The notes under the pieces were generated by a model that searched no databases, was not told where the DNA came from, and saw only the letters and a program-made list of their open reading frames with translations. Below, in pieces: positions 57,669-64,000 of a DNA stretch of 64,000 bases (position 1 is the stretch's first letter; each line of letters starts with the position of its first letter). Both the position numbers and the translations under genes were made by a program. This DNA comes from Blasia pusilla (Eukaryota > Marchantiophyta > Marchantiopsida > Blasiales): positions 8,804,001 through 8,868,000 of the forward strand of contig CM114273.1 in assembly GCA_050084515.1 (NCBI GenBank), read 5' to 3'.

Positions 57669-59400
57669 TCTTTGTTCGGTTAATAGTATTGATTTTCAAT
57701 AAAAACTGTCAAAATATTTTATAAATCGGTACGTGGTATTCATGACAAAATACTTATTGTTTCCAAATCAAAAGATTATAAAACATTCATTATCAAATTT
57801 TACCTTTGTCCAAACACCACTTGTGCATCACCGACTCCTTTTCAAATGTGGTTGCAAAAACTATCTAATTATCCAATGTGAAAAACTGATTTGCATTTAT
57901 TAGATCATTAGTGTGTTGCTTGTGCTAAGCACACGTGATTGAAAAAAGATAGTTTCCCCGCTTTCCTTTCTTAATTAACCTATTCCCTAAACATAATTCT
58001 CTTAATTCAATTGACATATGCCATAGGTAGAAAAGCCTTGAAAGGAAAGGTGTCGACGACATGAATATGACTTATGTAATCCCATTCTTTGTTAATAATA
58101 TAGATATAATTATTGGAGAGTGCCCCTTCATTTTGCTATCTCCTCTCCTTGGGCACTTTCAGCCAATAAGATTACTCACCTTATGAACCAATAAAATTGC
58201 TCAAAATTGACTTTAAATGATACTAATAATGGGAGGTAATATAGTAGTGGATAATAATGACATAATAATGGGCAAATCATCAAATCATGATGATTTAGAC
58301 CAACTAGAGAAAAAAACTACTCTGGTCCATTCATTTTTATGTTGAGTTATGATATGCGATGATGAAAAATATAGATATAATGGGCAACCCTACAAGTATA
58401 ATACGACAAGATAGTTAGATAAAATAGACATGATGTTTAAATTTTGTCGTTTGAGTCATATGAGATGGGTAGAGATAAAGAGAACGGAATTGAATGGAAG
58501 AGAATTTTTTTATTAATCAATTAATAAATTAATGAATTTATATTATAATGGATGATCCTAAGTGATAATAAGGTGGGATAATTATAAAAAATAACCAAAA
58601 AATTTAGAATTTATGCCTTAGTTCATATTTGATGGGAAAGGACAATGAATTTTATTGGAGAAGGAGTAAATGTTGTGTAAATTTTATGGAGGGGAATTAT
58701 ATTTAAATTTTAATTGAGAAGTGGAATTATTTAGAAGAGTGAAAAATTATTTCTCTTCTAAGATTTAAGAAAACAGAAATTCTATTTAAAATTTAAAATT
58801 AATAATAATAATGTTTTTAAAATAATCATTTTATTTTTAATTTCAGAATTTGGGAAAATAAAATGAATCTGAATGGAAAAGAGATATAATTTTATTAAAT
58901 AAAATTAACTAAAACTATTTTGGTGGGAATATTAAATGTAATTCTAATTTGTAAGGGGGGAATTAAATAATTTAGAGGAGTTGGGTATTATTGAAAGGCG
59001 AAATTTGTTACTCTTTTGCGAGTTTTTAAAAGAATTTAAAAAAATAAATTATTAGAAATATCATTTACGTGTGCAAATATGTTCAATTTTCAGTGTTGGA
59101 TCCCATTCTAAACGGCGGATATGGAGTTTCCGAGCCACATGTGGTAAACTTATTCCGATGCGGTAAGTACCGGCTACTCCCAGTCGCAGTTAGCCCATAC
59201 TGAGAATCCCGCTACGGTGGCCAGATATATCCAGGGACTTGGCTTGTGAGGTTCTGGAATCGCGGACTTTACTCTGGATAAAGTACAGAATTGGACTTAA
59301 GTATATCCTCGTGAGATAGCGATCGTAGGGAAGTAAAGTAGGACAGAGAGAACCTCGAGCTCACTCAGAGCGTTCAAGAGGAAGGGCCTTTCACGTAGTC
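57669..59400. other. AT-rich spacer upstream of the plastid L18 gene
   Basis: Mostly AT-rich without open frames of note. The last 300 bp are less AT-rich and probably include the promoter and 5' untranslated region of the L18 gene; I see no definite TATA box. Confidence 0.5.
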
Positions 59401-59444
59401 GGGGTTTTGCCAGGGAGCTGGTAGCGAGCAAGAGAGAGGGAGCT

Positions 59445-60605
59445 ATGGCGTCAATGGCGATTGTGGCAGGAAGCATGGGAGCACTGTCGCTGTCTACGGC
59501 TGTGCTTCCTGGCCATGCGAAGCAAGCGTCTGTTTGTGCACTCGGATCCGTGAAACATCTTTCTACATCCTCTTCTTTCTGCTCGTCTACGTCAACTTCA
59601 CGGAAAGGTCAGTGGAGAGGAGTCGCAATTGGCATTCTTCGTGTGTGTAATCATGTATCTTCTTGCTATTCTCTTACGAAGTGTTAGAAGATACCAGTGG
59701 AATTATTCGTGCTGGTTTATTTATTTATTTATCCCAAGCTTCGTGTGGTTTTTGGGATTGCAGTCGTTTTGAATGTTCCCTTGAGAATAGAAGCAAGAGA
59801 GCCTACGAGGAGAGAGACTGTCAAGGTTCGCCACCGTCGTATACGCAGAAAGGTACACCTCGCCGAACTTTTTAGTTTCAGCAAATTAAGGAATGGGGAT
59901 CAGGCGCAAAGTCTTCTTTTTAGTAGCACCGTATTTGCTTTCCCATTCACTCATGAAAGCAGCACCCCGACTGCAATGCAGCTACTTTCACACGTCTATT
60001 TGGAAAATTGGATCCATGTTTGAAATTGCCAGAAGCTGCTTGTGTACATGGAATCTATTCTCCATTTGATTGAATCTTGGTCTGTCTGGGCGGGTTGTAG
60101 CTTTCAGGAACCACCGAAAGGCCTCGCCTGGCCGTCTTCCGTTCAAACAAGCACTTGTATGCTCAAGTGATTGATGACACTAAGCAGCACACTTTGGCTG
60201 CCTCGTCAACCCTTGCGAAAGCTTTGCGTGAAGAGCTGGAAATGTCTTCAGGTCCTACGGTTGTAAGTGACAAAATCCTTTCTGTTTTCCTTCATTCTCT
60301 TGTGTGCAAGTGTTACATATGTAGCATGGCTAACTTTTGATATCCGTTGGCCTGAGACCATAACAATTTGCAGAGAGTTGGATCCTGTTATTTTCCCCAC
60401 CTTTGTTAGGGAGTGGTTGATTATGGTTGAAATTCTCACATTTATGGTCGACTAGGATGCTGCAAGGAGAGTCGGTCTGGAGATTGCCAAGGTCTGCCAG
60501 GAGAAGGGCATCACGAAGGTGTCCTTCGACAGAGGTGGTTTTGTCTACCATGGACGCATTCAAGCTCTTGCAGATGCAGCAAGAGAGGGTGGCTTAGAAT
60601 TCTAG
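59445..60605 (+). CDS. RPL18: Plastid large-subunit ribosomal protein L18 (nuclear-encoded, four exons)
   Basis: Exons 59445-59607, 59764-59852, 60101-60262 and 60456-60605 join in frame through GT-AG introns to 187 residues. Residues 1-55 are a Ser/Thr/Ala-rich plastid transit peptide ([20 protein letters not shown]). The mature part has RHRRIRRK, then [39 protein letters not shown] and [18 protein letters not shown] follow, the standard uL18 signatures ending at the family's usual C-terminus. L18 binds 5S rRNA in the central protuberance of the chloroplast ribosome. No damage is seen and this is the most intact gene in the window. The start ATG sits in the context GAGCTATGGCG. Confidence 0.95.
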
Positions 60606-63600
60606 GTCTGATCCTGAATCCATTTTTTTTTGTAGCAAGTGAAAGTGTAGGTTTATCAGTCTGTTTTATAAATTTGCAACATCTATAAATGTTCTATCTG
60701 GTTGAAGTTCAATCATGGGGTTATGGTACTTCTCATCCACATGACTAGTAGGAGGCATGATAAACTGCATGAGGACTACTGAGCCAAACCACCTGTTAAT
60801 GATTGCTGTCACCTTATTGATTTTGGTTCTGAAGAGAGGCTGATTGTTCCTATCTCCCAGCATTCCATAGTAGTGAGCCCAAATGCGTCTGGCATTAGCT
60901 GGTCGTCTCTGGTGTTGTTAGTCCTCATTTTTTTTCCAGAACGACGAGTAATTCTCTTGTTGACATCATGGTTGGAGACTTTCAAAAGAAGGGGTTCACC
61001 GCATTTGAGCCACGATGGGCTGTCTGTTTGATTCTTGAGAACTTTTCCTCCTGACAGAAGACTATTCCTTCACGAACCACCATAAAACTGTCTGCTTGAA
61101 CTGTTTGGCTCCCATAAGTAGAAGAAGTACTCTTTTGAAAAAGATTTTTTGTGGATTTTCAAACAATGTCCACATGAATGCATGAAACTCCAGTTATTCC
61201 AGGATCAATGGTGAAGAATAAATCCCCGAGTACTTGTTGATGAAAGAATTTTGAGTCAGCTGTCATCTATTTGTATCCCTTGGATCACTGTCAGTATATT
61301 CAAATAGTCTGGACTCCTATTAAATTGGTATCTTGCTGATCAGCTTACTGGCTCTAAGATTGCTATGCTTCAAGGGGTATCTTGCCGCTGTGCCTTTCTT
61401 GCTATTACTTGTCTTGCATGATCTGGCAGTCCTTAGTGATTCACATATTAGAAGTTCAATTTCCATTTTCCTTGAGGTTCTTTGTAGACAAGAGTTCTTT
61501 CACTGATTCTTATTGGTGATGTCATCTGCGAGGTAAGAAAACTAGAATGTAGCTAGAGTCTCCCTTGAATTTGCTGGAGTTGCAAAAGCACTACACACGC
61601 CACTAGCAGCAGAGAAAATCCCAGCTGAAGGACATATCTTCTAAATCCAACATTCATGAGTTTAAAAATCAGGTATTGTAGTAGTAACTAATCATGTGAA
61701 TCATGACTACTGATGCAAGACATGAAGATGGCAAGATGTTGGGTTGACCAGATTACTCTAAAGTTCTTGTTTATGGTTATCTATAAGTTTGAGAGTTCAT
61801 AGGTAAGAATGAGATGAATCAGTTGTTTCCTCCAGAAAGAACCCAGGGATATGTGTGATCACAATCAGCAGCTGGAGCTGCCAGGTTCAGAAGTTTGAGT
61901 CAAGCTGAGTCATAATGGTCTGTCATAGACAGTGGTAGGAGCTGCAGTTGTGATCAATCAATGTCCAGGTGTACAGCAGTGTTCCACTCTATGAATAGGG
62001 AGATCTGGGGTTCTTGGGAGAGTTGGCTTGTTGAAATTGAAAATGTCTGAATTACATCTGAAAATTTTGGACTATTTCCAGCAAGAAATTAAGGGCATCT
62101 TTATAAAATCTTCAAGGACCCAGCGATGTCTTGTTAGACAATTGGCCCTGTTTATTTTCTGCTGGAAAACAGTATAAAAGAAATTAAAATCCTCCAACCC
62201 TGGTTCCCACTGATTAAGCCTGAACAGCACTAGTTGTTAGGGTTGGAGTTGGCCTGAGTTCCTCAGATAGAGGATGCCGTCACAGCCAGGGTGATTCCTG
62301 TGTGTATAGCATCAAGGGCTAATTGGATTTAGAAGATATCTAAGAGGAACCTAAACCAAATTGTGGCTAAAACTCTACAGGATATCTCTAAGAAATGGAA
62401 GGAACAGTGGTTTCTGGTCAGTAACTCTTCTCTGAGAGCCCTGAAACCTGTCATTCTCCTGCTTCCAACCTTTGATCATTCGTGACTGGGTTTCTAGTCA
62501 ATGAATTTACACATAATGAGATGGGTGTTCTAGAACATTACAATTTTTCTTCCTGATTGAGGGCAGAGGAATGGGAATGGGTTGTAGGTCAGTTTCTTTT
62601 GTGTACAAGTGCATGAGAGTGCAGGAGGATTCAGGTTGGTTATCCCTTAACAACTGTGGTTTGGAAGAGTTTCCTAAATCTGACTCTTTTCTGCTTGATA
62701 TTCTTGTAATTTCATTGGAGTCTTTGCATGGTCGGTGACTTCAGTTGCTCTTTCAAAGTATAGACTGTAAATTTTGATGGATTTGTTCCTCAAAACCAGA
62801 GACGGGCAGAGGAAAGTCGTTTGTAGATGAGACCTTCATAATTGATTCTTCCCATATACAACTAAACTTACCGGTGTTGTGCTTTGGATTCAAGGATGGT
62901 AAAATCAACCAAAACTTATTCAAACTCTCTGGAACTCTAAAGCCAACAAAGATCCGAGTTTTGTCTTCAATAGAAGTTATTGCATGTTGGTGGGTAGCAA
63001 TCTTGTAGTCATGGTTGTGGATGAGGAAAAAGAACTCCCTCATTTTGTTCTTTTGACGGGTTCTTCCAATCTCTTTTCTCCCAATCCTATTTTCCCCTTT
63101 TGTGACAATGTTAAAAGACTTATTCAATGGTATTATGAAATACAAGCTCATTATGATGGTAAAAAAGAGGGTATTTCTTGAATTAATTTTAATTCAAGAT
63201 AATCTTGTTTCAAAATTATGATAAAAAGTGCGTATTTTTTGACATCTCCATAACTTAAGAGGCTTACTCAATGATTTCATGAAATACAACCTCATAATGA
63301 TATCAAATCAAATATATTATAATTGGTGTTAGACGGCTCTAGTATTCATTTTCTTTTTCATGGTGAATGTCATTATTTTATAGGTTTCACAAAGAATTTA
63401 TGAGAAAGTATTTAATTTTCAGTTGGGAAGTGAAAGAAAAAAGGGGACAAATTCTTCAACAACGGAGGTATTGAAGAGGATTTTAATAAATTTATTTCAT
63501 TTCATAGGGTAGCGAAACAAAGATAAAGTTGAATTTCCATTAGGGGAGAGGAAGATGGAAAGGGATAAATTCTTGAACAAGGAAGAATCTCAATGAATTC

Positions 63601-64000
63601 TTTTATTTTTATTGAAAATCATTAATATTTATTACATGAGTGAAAGAAAATTTAGGATGTCATTTCAATAGGGGAGGGCATTTTCCCCAAATTAGAAAGC
63701 TTTAGCAATAGGGTGTCTCACAAGATTTAAAAAAAAATCTTCAATTTCTTTTTCAAGAGGAGATGGGAAGAGAGGTAAGATTGTTTTTTTCAGTAAAGGA
63801 GGGAAAGAGAGATGGAGAAATTTTGAACAAGATTTTTCTTCCCCTTCTCATCTTGTGGCATGTTGAGCATACGAAATTTCTATGAAAATTTTTGGTTGGA
63901 GCAACTAATTTTCTGCATTGACTATTCCATCTATGGAGAGATTGTAAAACAAAAATAGTATGACAACTCTTATAGCCATTTAGTAGAGATGTAGAAGTGA
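60606..64000. other. Downstream region, no gene recognised
   Basis: Contains the 3' untranslated region of the L18 gene and then unassigned sequence, AT-rich after 63180. A 132-codon open frame on the - strand (63151-62753) is the longest. Its composition is not clearly protein-like and I recognise no domain, so I do not call it a gene. Confidence 0.5.

Noticed and set aside
62753-63151. 132-codon open frame on the minus strand near the right edge
   Set aside because: A faint resemblance to copia integrase tails (KTRIFVGF) is not supported by neighbouring domains, and codon use is not gene-like.

Overview
The window is nuclear DNA of a land plant or close streptophyte relative. It holds two intron-containing host genes. 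One encodes the plastid ribosomal protein bL18c/uL18c (four exons, + strand, 59445-60605). The other encodes a PITH-domain protein of the Arabidopsis At3g04780 type (seven exons seen, - strand, 21905-20021). Nearly everything else is decayed transposable elements, simple repeats and AT-rich intergenic sequence. I cannot name the species. The genes and the wealth of retroelements fit a large plant genome, possibly a non-seed plant.

The dominant content is one family of Ty3/gypsy-like retrotransposons in six copies. Copy A is 669-10951 (-), inserted inside an older copy F (1-668 and 10952 to about 11720, -). Copy E (12743-14565, -) is truncated. Copies B (33835-42802, +) and C (43368-51604, +) lie 565 bp apart in what looks like a single decayed host gene. 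Copy D (54430-56950, +) is truncated. The reconstructed order is gag (CCHC knuckle), aspartic protease, DNA cytosine-5 methyltransferase, reverse transcriptase, RNase H, DDE integrase, PHD finger. The methyltransferase shows motifs I, IV, VI, VIII, IX and X, and the PHD finger keeps all eight zinc ligands. The family therefore carries both a DNA-methylation writer and a likely histone-tail reader.

The ends of these elements are unusual. In A and C a repeat S (514 bp in A, 367 bp in C) and a repeat Y (128 bp in A, 107 bp in C) are arranged S1 - body - polypurine tract - Y1 - 2 nt - S2 - Y2. This resembles the split direct repeats of tyrosine-recombinase elements, but the elements encode a DDE integrase and B and C have 4-bp target duplications (AGGT, TTGT). 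The leader has paired short hairpins whose loops all fit GNRA. All copies are disabled; premature stops in B are overwhelmingly C-to-T type (CAG to TAG, CGA to TGA).

Other elements: a decayed Helitron on the - strand (about 22900-28640) with HUH/Y2 Rep and Pif1-type helicase, followed by a possible accessory gene; a Ty1/copia LTR (57222-57653) with a polypurine tract on one side and a primer-binding site on the other; a 5S-rRNA-like segment (about 44588-44672, -); a dispersed repeat at three places; tandem duplications of 385 and 171 bp; and (TC)n, (GA)n and (TACA)n microsatellites.

Layout: 1-14.6 kb retroelement nest; 14.6-19.9 kb unassigned; 20.0-22.2 kb PITH gene; 22.3-28.7 kb Helitron; 28.7-33.6 kb unassigned with repeats; 33.7-51.8 kb copies B and C in a broken host locus; 52-57 kb repeats and copy D; 57-59.4 kb copia LTR and AT-rich spacer; 59.4-60.6 kb plastid L18 gene; 60.6-64 kb no recognisable gene.
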